A stretch of DNA of 64,000 nt from [Flavobacterium] thermophilum (lineage in GTDB: Bacteria; Bacillota; Bacilli; Bacillales; Anoxybacillaceae). This document shows positions 1 to 9,280 of this stretch, piece after piece; the stretch's first letter is position 1; every line of letters begins with the position of its first letter. The stretch covers positions 1,054,001-1,118,000 of the forward strand of contig UGGS01000001.1 in assembly GCA_900450595.1 (NCBI GenBank), given 5' to 3'. The notes beneath the pieces were generated by a model that made no database searches, had not been told where the DNA came from, and saw nothing but the letters and a program-made list of their open reading frames with translations. The position numbers were made by a program, and so were the translations under genes.

Positions 1-269
1 CGGAAGGCAGGACGGTTATGGGCAGATGTGGTGCGTCAGAATCTACCGTGTCTGCAGCGGTCATCCGGGACGCCGATCCATCGAGCGTTGTCGGCGCTTC
101 GGGATTTTGGTTGGGTGTAAAAAAATGGAATACAATATCATCACCTCAAGATGAGGGATGAGAGTCCGAAAGCGCTTACGATATCAATTCCTGAAAATGG
201 TTCGCTAACTAGTGATTGACAACGCCCGTAGTGAACCGAAAAAATGTTCTCCACAAAGTCTTGACTGAC
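1..269 (+). mobile_element. ISLre2-family element, 3' end only
   Basis: The last codons of a UPF0236/ISLre2 transposase (stop at 118-120) and its right end are present. The stretch is nearly identical to 37292-37560, the end of the complete copy in this window. The element runs off the left edge, so its start cannot be seen. It stops at the same terminal bases (gactgac) as the complete copy and then abuts an IS605 left end, so it probably inserted into that IS605 element. Confidence 0.85.
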
Positions 270-418
270 TCAATACATGTTTTCACCTCCCATCTAACTA
301 TATGATACTATATTTTACTGAATCTATCCTAATTTTCAGCAAAATATAGTTAAGGCGATTCATCTCCCACTTACTCCGCTTCGCTTCGTTGAAGTGGGAG
401 TCTTCTCGCCTAATTAAG
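270..418 (-). mobile_element. IS200/IS605 (tnpB-type) left-end remnant, copy A
   Basis: This segment matches the 5' end of the complete IS605 copy B (near 23215-23354): the first codons of tnpB read leftward, a leader, the imperfect hairpin with gaagtgggag arms, and the end taattaagat. The rest of tnpB is missing, replaced by the ISLre2 end. The right border falls inside a sortase reading frame, so this insertion broke that gene first and ISLre2 came later. Confidence 0.85.
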
Positions 419-420
419 AT

Positions 421-582
421 AAAGTGCGCAAAGTGCGCATCGTCGACGCCGACGACCGGACGGTCATCGTTCCAAAGCCGAAAGCGACACTCACCCTTTC
501 CACGTGCTATCCGTTCCGCTACGTCGGCCCTGCTCCGCAGCGGTACGTGCTCGTCGCCAACTTAATCAATGATCGCTCTTAA
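421..582 (+). pseudogene. Class D sortase, C-terminal fragment
   Basis: An open frame of 53 codons carries the sortase catalytic-cysteine motif (LSTCYPF) and the following FRYVGPAPQRY segment, typical of the C-terminus of class D sortases. These are membrane transpeptidases that anchor surface or spore proteins. The N-terminal part, including the signal anchor and catalytic His, is absent because IS605 copy A ends at the first preserved codon. It is too short to work. The stop lies just before a shared terminator. Confidence 0.8.
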
Positions 583-596
583 CCTTGCAAAAAGCG

Positions 597-629
597 AAAG
601 GATGGCCGAAACAAGGGTCATCCTTTTTT
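597..629. terminator. Bidirectional terminator between sortase remnant and CapA gene
   Basis: An inverted repeat (aaaggatg / catccttt) is followed by a T run on the plus strand and preceded by an A-rich stretch that serves the minus strand. It sits between two convergent genes. Confidence 0.75.
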
Positions 630-1779
630 ACTTCACTTCGTACGCGGTCCAAGTCGGCTTTTTGATTTTCGCCGACAGCGAGACAATTTTCCGTTTCACT
701 CGGGCTGCTTCCCCTCCCGCTAACGGCATCGGCTGATAATTGTTTCTTGTCGTCACCGATGAAATGCGAAATGGGATGACGCGGATTTCTTTTTTGGCCG
801 TCCGCTTGCCGTTTTGAAAAGAGAACACTTGCTGGAAGACAAACGTATCTTTGTCGCTCGGGTTTTTGTTTCCGCCAAACATAAAATTGCCGAGGCTGTA
901 GACGATGAACTTCCCTTTATACTCCTCAATCCCTTGAATGACATGCGGATGATGGCCGACGACCAAATCGGCGCCGCTGTCAATCGCAAAGCGGCCGAGC
1001 GCCTTTTGCGTGCGGTTTGGCACATAGCTTCGTTCCACTCCCCAGTGGAAATGGACTAGAATGATGTCGGCTCCTTGTTTCCGAAGTGTGCGAATATCGT
1101 TGGCGATTTGCTTGCGCAACGTGCTGGTATTGCTCCAGCCTTCATAGCCGAGCGCCCCGACTTGAATGCCTTTGACCGTTTTCATGAGCCGAAGCGTACG
1201 GCCGAAATAACCGATGTTTTCCTTTTTTAAACTGGCAATCGTGTCATTGTATCCTCGTTGCAAGTAATCGTATGTATGATTATTGGCCAGATTCACAGCA
1301 TCAATGCCGCCATAGGTTAAGATTTTCGCATAACTCGGGTGGCCGCGAAAACGAAATGTCTTGCTTGCCTTCCGCGTCGAGGTCGTCAGCGTCGTTTCCA
1401 AATTGACGGTCGTAAAATCGTCCTTTTTGAAGATCGGCTCAATGTATTTCGTAAAATAGCGCAAGCCGTGCTTTTTCACTTCTTCATCAAACGAATACGC
1501 ATAACCGTAGTTTTCATCACGCCCAAGCGTCACATCGCCCGCCGCGCTGATGGTGATGCGCACTTCGTTCGGGTTCGGCGCCGCTTGTTTGGCAGAGGCT
1601 GACGCTATCGCCATCTTATCGATCGGACTCGGCAACGGTAGATGCTCGATTGTTTGCCCCGCGGTTGGCGCCGCCAGCACTTCCTCGACGCTGCGATCAG
1701 CCGCATTGCTGCAAGAAAATAAAAAGACAGACGCCATGCATATAAGCGCCGCATTTCTTCCCTTGATCCATGCGTTCAT
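628..1779 (-). CDS. CapA/PgsA-type metallophosphatase lipoprotein
   Basis: 383 residues. A hydrophobic N-terminus ends in a lipobox (LFSC), so it is probably a lipoprotein on the outer face of the membrane. The domain shows the CapA (poly-gamma-glutamate capsule) metallophosphatase motifs in order: AAGDVTLGR, NLET, LANNHTYDY, HFHWGVE and VVGHHPHVIQG, then YSLGNFMFGG. The start chosen (1779) has a GGAG-type site just upstream; a longer start at 1797 has none. It stands alone: no capBC genes lie nearby, so a role in poly-gamma-glutamate synthesis is not shown. An envelope phosphoesterase function is the safer reading. Confidence 0.85.
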   Translation of the reverse strand: MNAWIKGRNAALICMASVFLFSCSNAADRSVEEVLAAPTAGQTIEHLPLPSPIDKMAIASASAKQAAPNPNEVRITISAAGDVTLGRDENYGYAYSFDEEVKKHGLRYFTKYIEPIFKKDDFTTVNLETTLTTSTRKASKTFRFRGHPSYAKILTYGGIDAVNLANNHTYDYLQRGYNDTIASLKKENIGYFGRTLRLMKTVKGIQVGALGYEGWSNTSTLRKQIANDIRTLRKQGADIILVHFHWGVERSYVPNRTQKALGRFAIDSGADLVVGHHPHVIQGIEEYKGKFIVYSLGNFMFGGNKNPSDKDTFVFQQVFSFQNGKRTAKKEIRVIPFRISSVTTRNNYQPMPLAGGEAARVKRKIVSLSAKIKKPTWTAYEVK

Positions 1780-1903
1780 CTTCCCTCTCCTATCCATCTA
1801 TTTTCTTCAAAAGACGAAAACTTCTGCTAATGACGTATTCAACACACCCCCTATTTATCCCTTTTCTTTCCCTCAATTTAGGAGTGATGCCCTAGCCAAG
1901 CCA

Positions 1904-1912
1904 TGATATAAT
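1904..1912 (+). promoter_or_regulatory. Extended -10 promoter element
   Basis: TG-a-TATAAT lies about 100 bases before the coiled-coil gene at 2015; no clear -35 is visible, as is common with an extended -10. Confidence 0.5.
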
Positions 1913-2014
1913 GAGCTTGCAGGCGTTTCCTCTCCTATTTCCACATCTTGGACTCCTCACGTTTCATGGTTGAAACGCCCCGAGTGAATCCCATCTCGAT
2001 AAGGAGGTTTCTTC

Positions 2015-2467
2015 ATGGAAGAGCTGTTGCGGCAGTTAACCACACTTGTTCAAGGACTTGTCGATGACATGTCCGTCCTGAAGCAAGACATGCAAACGGT
2101 GAAGCAAAAATTGGGTCAACTTGAACAACGGGTGGACAAACTTGAGCAACGGATGGACAAACAGGAAGAAGAGCTGCGCTGGCTGAAGGAGCAGATGAAA
2201 GAAAACACGGACATGATCAAAGCGATCCGCGACCATCAACTCGAACAGCGCAGCATTCAAGACGGCATGCGCCATGAAATCGCCAGCCTCCGCGGAGAAA
2301 TGGCCGGCATTCGCGAGCAGATGGCAACAAAAGACCAGCTCTCCCGACTTCGCGAGCAAATGGCGACAAAAGAAGACATCTCCCTGATTCATCAGCGGCT
2401 TGATTATCAACTTGGCCGCATCGCGAAAGTGGAGGAGGAGATGTATTTGCTGAAGAAAGTAGATTGA
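2015..2467 (+). CDS. Coiled-coil protein of a local paralogous family
   Basis: 150 residues, almost entirely heptad-like (repeated LEQRVDKLEQRMDK and MATKDQLSRLREQ segments), with no membrane segment or catalytic motif. It begins at ATG after a perfect aaggagg site. Two relatives are in this window: a frameshifted one at 9281-9625 and one with tandem 33-bp repeats at 16046-16522. The MATK-xx-(I/L) blocks resemble DUF1640-like or tail-fibre-like coiled coils, but I do not recognise a function. It is probably an oligomeric structural or adaptor protein. Confidence 0.75.
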   Translation: MEELLRQLTTLVQGLVDDMSVLKQDMQTVKQKLGQLEQRVDKLEQRMDKQEEELRWLKEQMKENTDMIKAIRDHQLEQRSIQDGMRHEIASLRGEMAGIREQMATKDQLSRLREQMATKEDISLIHQRLDYQLGRIAKVEEEMYLLKKVD

Positions 2468-2561
2468 CACTCCACACGCTTAAAGGCATTTAGAGGGACT
2501 ATTAGAAGTTCTTGTCAAGTCCTTACTCTACTCTATAATATGTGTACTTCCGCTAGTTATT

Positions 2562-2891
2562 TTGTTCGGTATACCAATCTCCTTATTGATAGACTACGTA
2601 TTACAAAGAATAAATCAAATGAATCCTCCTATATCATTTCTCCTGCATGCTATAGCCTATTTTATTATTGTAATAATATATTGGGTGATCAATTTTGGAG
2701 TAGATAAAATAATATATATAGGGGAGCCTGAAATAGCCTATAATGTATTTTTATTTGTGTATACCCCTTGTGTTTTTTTGGATTATAACATACTCAATAA
2801 AAAAGCAATATTTAAGAAAATAAAATCGATACAACTTACATTTCGCACCCTACAGTTTGGAAAAAATTATTTATTTGATTTTTTAGAATAA
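2562..2891 (+). CDS. Small hypothetical membrane protein, AT-rich
   Basis: 109 residues with two or three hydrophobic segments (around residues 1-20, 25-45 and 60-75). The DNA is far richer in A and T than its neighbours, suggesting transfer. No strong ribosome binding site precedes the ATG, and coding may begin further upstream. The last about 18 codons lie inside a dispersed repeat also found at 63486-63665, so this reading frame may be a truncated gene fused to the repeat. No function recognised. Confidence 0.4.
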   Translation: MFGIPISLLIDYVLQRINQMNPPISFLLHAIAYFIIVIIYWVINFGVDKIIYIGEPEIAYNVFLFVYTPCVFLDYNILNKKAIFKKIKSIQLTFRTLQFGKNYLFDFLE

Positions 2892-3020
2892 CTTTTCGAT
2901 CAACACGATTAGCGATGGCAATCTTTTTTGCCATCGCTAATCGTTCTGTATGACATTACACGTAAATGCCCTTGTCCATGCCTGGTCCTTGCAGAACCCT
3001 TCACTGATTAAGGAGATCGG
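2838..3020. repeat. Dispersed repeat, copy 1 (with long palindrome)
   Basis: Similar to 63486-63665. Both begin at catttcgcaccctaa/ca, carry a long hairpin around gcgatggcaa / ttgccatcgc (here a 17-bp perfect stem at 2905-2921 and 2928-2944), and end near tcactgattaagg / tcgctgatcaggg. It could be the 3' part of a lost mobile element or a shared gene tail. Confidence 0.65.
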
Positions 3021-3087
3021 TTTCCCGAACGAGCATTGGATTTGCCTATCCGGCAGCTCCACCTGGACGCTTGTCCGGTTGGTCAGG

Positions 3088-4407
3088 TCAGTTTCCGGCC
3101 TCCTGCAACACCCGATTTGTCTCTTCCGCCGCCTGATCGAGCGCGTTTTGCGGATCGATTCCTTCGTACAACCGTTCCATCGCTTTCACGACATGTTGCC
3201 GAGATTCAGGGAAGACGGTGATGAGCGCCCCTTGGGTAGCAGGGGTTGATTTTGTTTCATGCAGCTGATCCACCGTCACTTTTAATTGTGGGTATTTCGC
3301 CCACTCCTCTTTGACGAGCGGCTCATCGTACGCAGCCGGGTTAATGGCAAAATACCCTGTGCGCACATGCCACTCAGCTTGGACAGGAGCGGTTGTCAAG
3401 TATTTCATGAACTCCCACGCCGCTTTTTGCTCCTTTTCGCTGCTTCCTTTCATCATCCAGAGCGAAGCGCCGCCAATTACGACGCCTTGACGTTCCACGC
3501 CATCCGGGACAGGCAAATACGAAACGCCAACGTCAAATGGCGAGTTATCGATCAACGTTTTTACACCAGCGGACGAATCCAAATACATGGCGATTTTTCC
3601 TGCTTGGAAGGCGGCGCGCATGTCGTCCCAGTTTTGACCGGCGTTGTAAAACGTGCCGTCTCGGTACATGTCGCTGATCAGCTCAAATACGCGCTTCCCC
3701 TCATCTCCATTGAATACTGCTTTTGTCGCATCACTGCTCCGTCCATTGTTGTTGTTCACATACAGTCCGCCTTGTACGGCCACCATTTCTTCAAAAAACC
3801 AGCCGTAGTTCAAAATCGAGAATCCGTACCGTTCGGTTTCTTTTCCTTTTTTCTTTGTCAGCTTTTTCGCCGCTTCCTTCAACTCGCTATAGGTGAGAGG
3901 CGGTTTTTCCGGATCAAGCCCGGCTTCGCGGAACGCATCTTTGTTATAAATGAGTACAGGGGTGGATGAGTTAAATGGCATCGAGTAAATCCGCCCGTTC
4001 ACGGTATAATAATTGACAATGTTTTTCTCCCATTGTGAGACATCATACTTGTCTTTATCGATCCACGTTTGCACTGGAACAATCTTTCCACTGTCGATCA
4101 TATGCTTTGTTCCGACTTCAAACGTCTGCATGATCGTCGGGGCGTCTTTTGTCCCTGCTGCCGCATTCCATTTCGTCAGCGCCTCCTCATAGGTGCCTTG
4201 AAATACTGGCTTCACCTCAATCTCTGGATGGGTTTGGTTAAAATCAGCGACAATGTCATTTAAGACCGGCTCCAAATCCCCGCTCATCGAATGCCAAAAC
4301 ACCACTTCTGTTTTGCCTCCCGCCGCTTCGCCCGCATCTTCGCTTGAGCATCCCGCGGCAAATCCAATAAACATTAAAGCTAAGAAACTGGCTAAAACCT
4401 TTCTCAT
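3088..4407 (-). CDS. ugpB: ABC transporter sugar/glycerol-3-phosphate-binding lipoprotein
   Basis: 439 residues. Signal peptide with lipobox (GFAAGC), then a solute-binding family 1 fold: EVVFWHSMSG, an NTPTI-like hinge region, YNKDAFREAGLDPEKPP and the C-terminal EFMKYL segment. It is the last gene of ugpC-ugpA-ugpE-ugpB, 17 bases after the second permease. It most resembles UgpB, the binding protein for sn-glycerol-3-phosphate and its diesters. The exact substrate is inferred, since family 1 binding proteins for oligosaccharides look similar. It acts on the outer face of the membrane. Confidence 0.8.
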   Translation of the reverse strand: MRKVLASFLALMFIGFAAGCSSEDAGEAAGGKTEVVFWHSMSGDLEPVLNDIVADFNQTHPEIEVKPVFQGTYEEALTKWNAAAGTKDAPTIMQTFEVGTKHMIDSGKIVPVQTWIDKDKYDVSQWEKNIVNYYTVNGRIYSMPFNSSTPVLIYNKDAFREAGLDPEKPPLTYSELKEAAKKLTKKKGKETERYGFSILNYGWFFEEMVAVQGGLYVNNNNGRSSDATKAVFNGDEGKRVFELISDMYRDGTFYNAGQNWDDMRAAFQAGKIAMYLDSSAGVKTLIDNSPFDVGVSYLPVPDGVERQGVVIGGASLWMMKGSSEKEQKAAWEFMKYLTTAPVQAEWHVRTGYFAINPAAYDEPLVKEEWAKYPQLKVTVDQLHETKSTPATQGALITVFPESRQHVVKAMERLYEGIDPQNALDQAAEETNRVLQEAGN

Positions 4408-4424
4408 CTTGTTTCTCCTCCTCG

Positions 4425-5237
4425 CTATTGAATCGCTCCTTGCATAAGCCCTTTTCGCAATTGCTTCTGTCCAGCAAACAACAGCAACAAAGTTGGAAGC
4501 ATCGCGATAACCGCCGCTGCCATAACGACGCCCCAGCTGCTGGCGATCTCTTGCGTCTGCAGCTGCTTGAGCCCGATCTGCACGGTGCGGACGCGGTCAT
4601 CGTTTGTAACGAGCAGCGGCCATAAATACATATTCCAAGCGTCCAAAAAACTATAAACAGCCAGCGTCACCAAACTCGTTTTTGAAAGCGGCAGCACGAC
4701 GCGGCAAAAAAAGCGGAAATTCCCCATCCCAGATAACTGCGCCGCCTCATACAGCTCGTGCGGAATTTGCTTAAACTGTTGCCGCAATAAAAAGATGCCA
4801 AACGCCATCGCCCAAAACGGCACGATGAGTCCTGCGTAATGGTTTGTCCAGCCAAGCGCTTGGATGGTCAAAAAATTTGGGATCACAGTCGCTTCCCACG
4901 GAACGAGCATCGTGGCAATGCACACGTAAAACCACCGATCCCGACCGGGAAAGCGGAGAAACACAAAAGCGAAAGCGGCGAGACTTGACACGATGAGGCG
5001 CCCCACTGTAATCATGAAAGCCACAAAAAAGCTGTTCCATAAATATCTCCCAAGCGGAGCCTGTTGAAACGCGGCCTCATAATTGACCAATGTCCCCTTC
5101 TCAGGCCATAGGCGTCCTGACAAAATAGCGGCTCCATCCATCAAACTCATCAGAAGAGCATAAGCCACTGGAAACAAGATGACAACCGAGCATAGGCATA
5201 ACAACACATAGTGAGCCGTTGCCCGCGCTATTTTCAT
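4425..5237 (-). CDS. ugpE: ABC transporter permease, UgpE type
   Basis: 270 residues with six predicted membrane helices and the permease EAA loop (ELYEAAQLSGMGNFRFF), which docks onto the ATPase. It overlaps the ugpA stop by four bases (ATGA), pointing to translational coupling. This is the MalG/UgpE-like inner-membrane subunit that pairs with the upstream permease. Confidence 0.85.
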   Translation of the reverse strand: MKIARATAHYVLLCLCSVVILFPVAYALLMSLMDGAAILSGRLWPEKGTLVNYEAAFQQAPLGRYLWNSFFVAFMITVGRLIVSSLAAFAFVFLRFPGRDRWFYVCIATMLVPWEATVIPNFLTIQALGWTNHYAGLIVPFWAMAFGIFLLRQQFKQIPHELYEAAQLSGMGNFRFFCRVVLPLSKTSLVTLAVYSFLDAWNMYLWPLLVTNDDRVRTVQIGLKQLQTQEIASSWGVVMAAAVIAMLPTLLLLFAGQKQLRKGLMQGAIQ

Positions 5238-6178
5238 TGGTAGTGCACCTTCCTCTCAGCAAACCGAAACTGCAAAAACGTGACGATGGCGATGATGAGA
5301 AAAAGGACAAGGGCTTGCGCGCTCGCGGAACCAAACTGATAGTTGACGAACGCTTCCCGGTAAATCGCGTAAACGAACACATTCGTAGCCTCCACCGGCC
5401 CGCCTTTCGTTAAAAAGTCAATTTGTCCAAACGTTTGCAGCGCTTGAATAAGCGAGACCGTCGTGACAAAAAACAACGTCGGCGACAACAGCGGCACAGT
5501 CACTGTCCACAACTGTCGCCAATAGCTCATTCCAGCGATGCGGGCGCTTTCGTACAAGGATGGATCGATGTTTTGCAGACCGGCCAGCAACAATAAAAAG
5601 GTCAGTCCGATATTCATCCAGATCGTCGCCGCCGCCACCGCATACAATGCCGTGTCCTGGTCAAGAAGCCATGAAACAGGAGTCCCGCCGATCGCGGACA
5701 CCAAACGATTGATGATCCCGATCGCCGGATTGTACATAAACATCCAAATCACCGAAGCGACTCCCACGCTCATCCCCATCGTAGAGGCAAAAATCGTCCG
5801 AAAGATCCCGATTCCTTTCCGTGTTTCATGAGCGAGCAACGCTAAACCGAACGAAACGGCGACCGTCGTCGGGACAGTGAGCGCCGCAAATAGAACCGTC
5901 GCCTTCAAACTATGCCAAAACGATGCATCTTGAAGAAGAGCAACAAAATGCGCCAAACCGACAAATTCCGTCGGGTGCCCTTGATAATCGGTGTGAAACA
6001 TGCTTAAATACATCGTTCTCCCCAACGGGTAAAAGAGAAACACGCCAAACAGTAGAAGCGAAGGACAAAGATACACCATCCCTTCCAACCACGATTTTAT
6101 TGCGGCCTGCCGCGCCTCCCGCTTCGTCCGGACCGACCATGGCGCTGGGGAGGGAACCGTTGAAACACGCTCATTCAT
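5234..6178 (-). CDS. ugpA: ABC transporter permease, UgpA type
   Basis: 314 residues with an N-terminal cytoplasmic tail, six membrane helices and the EAA loop (SLYESARIAGMSYWRQL), then the TKGGP motif typical of UgpA/MalF-like permeases. It overlaps the preceding ATPase gene by ATGA and the following permease gene by ATGA, so the three are one translational unit. Confidence 0.85.
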   Translation of the reverse strand: MNERVSTVPSPAPWSVRTKREARQAAIKSWLEGMVYLCPSLLLFGVFLFYPLGRTMYLSMFHTDYQGHPTEFVGLAHFVALLQDASFWHSLKATVLFAALTVPTTVAVSFGLALLAHETRKGIGIFRTIFASTMGMSVGVASVIWMFMYNPAIGIINRLVSAIGGTPVSWLLDQDTALYAVAAATIWMNIGLTFLLLLAGLQNIDPSLYESARIAGMSYWRQLWTVTVPLLSPTLFFVTTVSLIQALQTFGQIDFLTKGGPVEATNVFVYAIYREAFVNYQFGSASAQALVLFLIIAIVTFLQFRFAERKVHYQ

Positions 6179-7278
6179 TGGTGAACCCGCACCTCCTCCC
6201 GCTTGATGGGCGGGGCTCCAATTCGCTTTCCAGACGCATCGAAAAACAGGAAATCCTGCTCATCAAACGTCAATGGCACCACTTCTCCCAAACGGATGCG
6301 CCATTGTCCATTCCATCGTGCTGTCCAATAAAGATTTTTTGCCAACTCAAACGTCACTAACGTTTCATTGCCGAGCCACTCGACATGGCTGACTTTGACG
6401 GCCATAGATTCTTCTCCTGATTCCGCCGGCTCAATATGTTCCGGCCGCAGTCCGACGATCACCCGTTCAGCCTTCGGCAAAGAACGACGCCGAAGACGGA
6501 TGGGCCGCTCGTTTTGCAATAAGAGCGAATGTTCCAGCACATGCGCTTCCGCCAAATTCATCGGCGGTGTTCCAATAAATGAAGCGACAAACGTGTTATC
6601 TGGGCTATTGTATACATCAAGCGGACTGCCGATTTGTTGCGGACGGCCGTCATGCAAAATCATCATCCGATCAGCCATGGTCATCGCTTCCGTTTGATCG
6701 TGAGTGACATAAATAACGGTCATGCCGAGCTGACGCTGCAAGCGTCGAAGCTCGCTCCTCATTTTCGCACGCAGCTTGGCATCTAAATTGGAGAGCGGTT
6801 CATCCATCAAACAAAGCGGCGTTCTCGCCACGATCGCCCGCCCTAAGGCGACGCGTTGACGCTGCCCCCCTGACAATTCCCGCGGCTTCCTATGTAGCAC
6901 ATCGGTCAATCCAAGCAATTCCGCCGCTTCCATGCAACGTTTCACTTGTTCTTCTTTCGGCACCTTTTGCGCCTGCAAGACAATCCGCATATTTTGCTCC
7001 ACCGTCAAATGGGGATATAGCGCATAATTTTGAAAGACCATCGATAACCGGCGGGCGTGAGGGGGCCAATCATTCGCCACTTGTCCATCGATCAATACAT
7101 ATCCTGATGTCAGCGGCTCAAGGCCAGCGATCAGCCGCAAAATCGTGCTTTTGCCGCATCCCGATGGGCCGACAAGAACAAAAAACTCCCCTGATTCAAT
7201 CGCGACATTCACATTCTCGACCGCGCTCTTTTTGCCTCCATACGATTTCGTCACCTCAACCAGCTCAAGAAACGCCAT
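6175..7278 (-). CDS. ugpC: ABC transporter ATPase, UgpC/MsmX/MalK type
   Basis: 367 residues. Walker A GPSGCGKST, Q-loop (FQNYALYPHLTV), signature LSGGQRQRVALGRAIV, Walker B CLMDEPLSNLDAKLR and the H-loop (YVTHDQTEAMTMADR) are all present, followed by a C-terminal TOBE-like regulatory region (IVGLRPEHIEP). I chose ATG at 7278 because aaaggggag lies just upstream; an in-frame ATG at 7338 has no such site. It is the first gene of the operon and energises the UgpA/UgpE pore. Confidence 0.9.
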   Translation of the reverse strand: MAFLELVEVTKSYGGKKSAVENVNVAIESGEFFVLVGPSGCGKSTILRLIAGLEPLTSGYVLIDGQVANDWPPHARRLSMVFQNYALYPHLTVEQNMRIVLQAQKVPKEEQVKRCMEAAELLGLTDVLHRKPRELSGGQRQRVALGRAIVARTPLCLMDEPLSNLDAKLRAKMRSELRRLQRQLGMTVIYVTHDQTEAMTMADRMMILHDGRPQQIGSPLDVYNSPDNTFVASFIGTPPMNLAEAHVLEHSLLLQNERPIRLRRRSLPKAERVIVGLRPEHIEPAESGEESMAVKVSHVEWLGNETLVTFELAKNLYWTARWNGQWRIRLGEVVPLTFDEQDFLFFDASGKRIGAPPIKREEVRVHQ

Positions 7279-7376
7279 CCGCTTTTCTCCCCTTTCCTCT
7301 TTTTCTATTCCATCGTAATCCATTTTTGTAAACGCCATCTGAACTTATTTTTTGATTTATGTAAATATTTTTTGAA

Positions 7377-7407
7377 TAAAAAAAGAAGCTCTGCCAACGC
7401 AGAGCAT
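7377..7407 (-). terminator. Rho-independent terminator of the POT transporter gene
   Basis: Read on the minus strand, a 7-bp perfect stem (GCTCTGC/GCAGAGC) with a 4-base loop is followed by a run of T. It lies 70 bases after the transporter stop. Confidence 0.8.
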
Positions 7408-7473
7408 CCTGTCACAGATTTGTAATCTTTTGGATCATCTGTTTTCCCTGTTGATACAAACATCAGCGTGATA

Positions 7474-8970
7474 TTAACGAACGCCCTTCATGAGCCGCTG
7501 AATGCTCGGGGCGAGCAAAAACAAGATGACGCTTAACACAACCGCCGCCCCGCCGATCGTGCCGAAATAGGCCGTTTCGTTTTCGGGCGTATAGAAGCGC
7601 ACAAGCTGAGCGTTGATCGCTTGCGCGGCGGCGTTCGATAGAAACCAAAGGCTCATCGTTTGCGCTGAGAAAGCGGCAGGGGCAAGTTTCGTCGTCGCCG
7701 ACAGGCCGACCGGCGACAGGCAAAGCTCCCCGAGCACGACGATGAAGTAGCTCAACACGAGCCAAATCGGATGGACAAGCCCTCCGCCGCTCAAATGCCC
7801 CGGCACGAGGATGACGATGAACGACAGGCCGGCGAACAACAAGCCGAGCGCGAATTTTTGCGGGATCGTCGGCTGCCGTTTGCCAAGCTTCACCCACATC
7901 CACGCGAACACCGGCGCTAAGAGGATGATAAACAGCGGGTTCAGCGATTGGAACCAAGCCGGTGAAAGGTGAATGCCGGCGACATCCAGCTGTGTCCGCT
8001 TGTCCGCATAGTTCGCCAAAATGGTCGATCCTTGTTCTTGAATCGCCCAAAACATCGCTGAAGCGACGAACAACGGAATGTACGCGATCACGCGCGACCG
8101 CTCCTCCGCCGTCGTTTTCGGGCTGCGGTACATGACGACAAAATAGATGATCGGGATGATGATGCCTAAGATGCCGACAAGAGAAATAAACGTTTCCACA
8201 GTGAACCAACCGTTCGGAATCAAGATGGCTAGCAGCACGGCAATCACGACCGCCCCTACGGCCATGATGGAAGCCGCTTTTTTCTTTTCCGCTGGCGTCA
8301 ATGGATTCGGCACGTACGTCCCCGCCAACCCGAGGTTTTTCTTTCTTGTCGCGATGAAGACAATCAATCCGAGAAACATCCCGACGGCCGCAAGTCCAAA
8401 GCCGAGGTGGAAGTTATACTTCATCCCCGCGGTACCGACAACAAGCGGAGCCAAAAAGGCGCCAAGGTTAATCCCCATGTAAAAAATGCTAAATCCGGCG
8501 TCGCGGCGGTCATCGCCAGGCTTGTACATATCGCCGACAATGCTCGAAACGTTCGGTTTTAACAACCCAGTTCCCAAGACAATGAGCGCCATGGACACAA
8601 ACAGCGCCGCCACCCCGCCTGGAATCGCCAAGGCGATATGACCGGCCATAATGAGAAGGCCGCCGTAAAAGACCGCGCGCGACGTGCCAAACACCCGGTC
8701 AGCAAGCCAACCGCCAATGATTCCGGACATGTACACAAGCGCCCCATAAATCGACATAATCGCGAGCGCCAGATGCTCATCAAGCCCGAGCCCGCCTTTC
8801 GATACTTCGTAATACATGTAGTACACTAAAATGGCGCGCATGCCGTAGTACGAAAAGCGCTCCCAAAATTCGGTGAAAAAGAGCGTAAACAGCCCTTTCG
8901 GATGGCCGAAAAAGCCGCGCTGGGGAACGCTGGCAGCGATTTGTTGCTTGTCAATGGATGACATAACCAC
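7474..8970 (-). CDS. POT/PTR-family proton-dependent oligopeptide transporter
   Basis: 498 residues, about 12-14 membrane helices. PTR2 signatures are visible: FTEFWERFSYYGMRAIL with the ExxER motif near residue 35, the GGWLADRVFG loop, and GINLGAFLAPLVVG. It imports di- and tripeptides with protons (DtpT/YclF-like). GTG at 8970 is preferred because aaaggaggt is at ideal distance; an ATG two codons later is the alternative. It is a single-gene unit with its own terminator. Confidence 0.9.
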   Translation of the reverse strand: MVMSSIDKQQIAASVPQRGFFGHPKGLFTLFFTEFWERFSYYGMRAILVYYMYYEVSKGGLGLDEHLALAIMSIYGALVYMSGIIGGWLADRVFGTSRAVFYGGLLIMAGHIALAIPGGVAALFVSMALIVLGTGLLKPNVSSIVGDMYKPGDDRRDAGFSIFYMGINLGAFLAPLVVGTAGMKYNFHLGFGLAAVGMFLGLIVFIATRKKNLGLAGTYVPNPLTPAEKKKAASIMAVGAVVIAVLLAILIPNGWFTVETFISLVGILGIIIPIIYFVVMYRSPKTTAEERSRVIAYIPLFVASAMFWAIQEQGSTILANYADKRTQLDVAGIHLSPAWFQSLNPLFIILLAPVFAWMWVKLGKRQPTIPQKFALGLLFAGLSFIVILVPGHLSGGGLVHPIWLVLSYFIVVLGELCLSPVGLSATTKLAPAAFSAQTMSLWFLSNAAAQAINAQLVRFYTPENETAYFGTIGGAAVVLSVILFLLAPSIQRLMKGVR

Positions 8971-9280
8971 TACTTACCTCCTTTAAATTCTTTTAATATA
9001 ATAATTCATTATGTTTATATTGTCAAAAAAATTTTGCATGATTCATAATTTCACACTATAATAAAGAAACATTAAGAAAAATAATATTATTCAAATAAAA
9101 AAATACATCTTTTCATCGTACAGAAAAAACCTTTTCCGCGTCTTGTTGATTCATGTATAATCAATGACAGGGAATCGTCGCTTCCGCAACAGCACCATTT
9201 CCTCTCTTCCATTTCACCTGCATCTTTGCGCCCACCGCAAATTCCTTATCTTCATTGCCAATTCAGAACGGATGTTGCCA

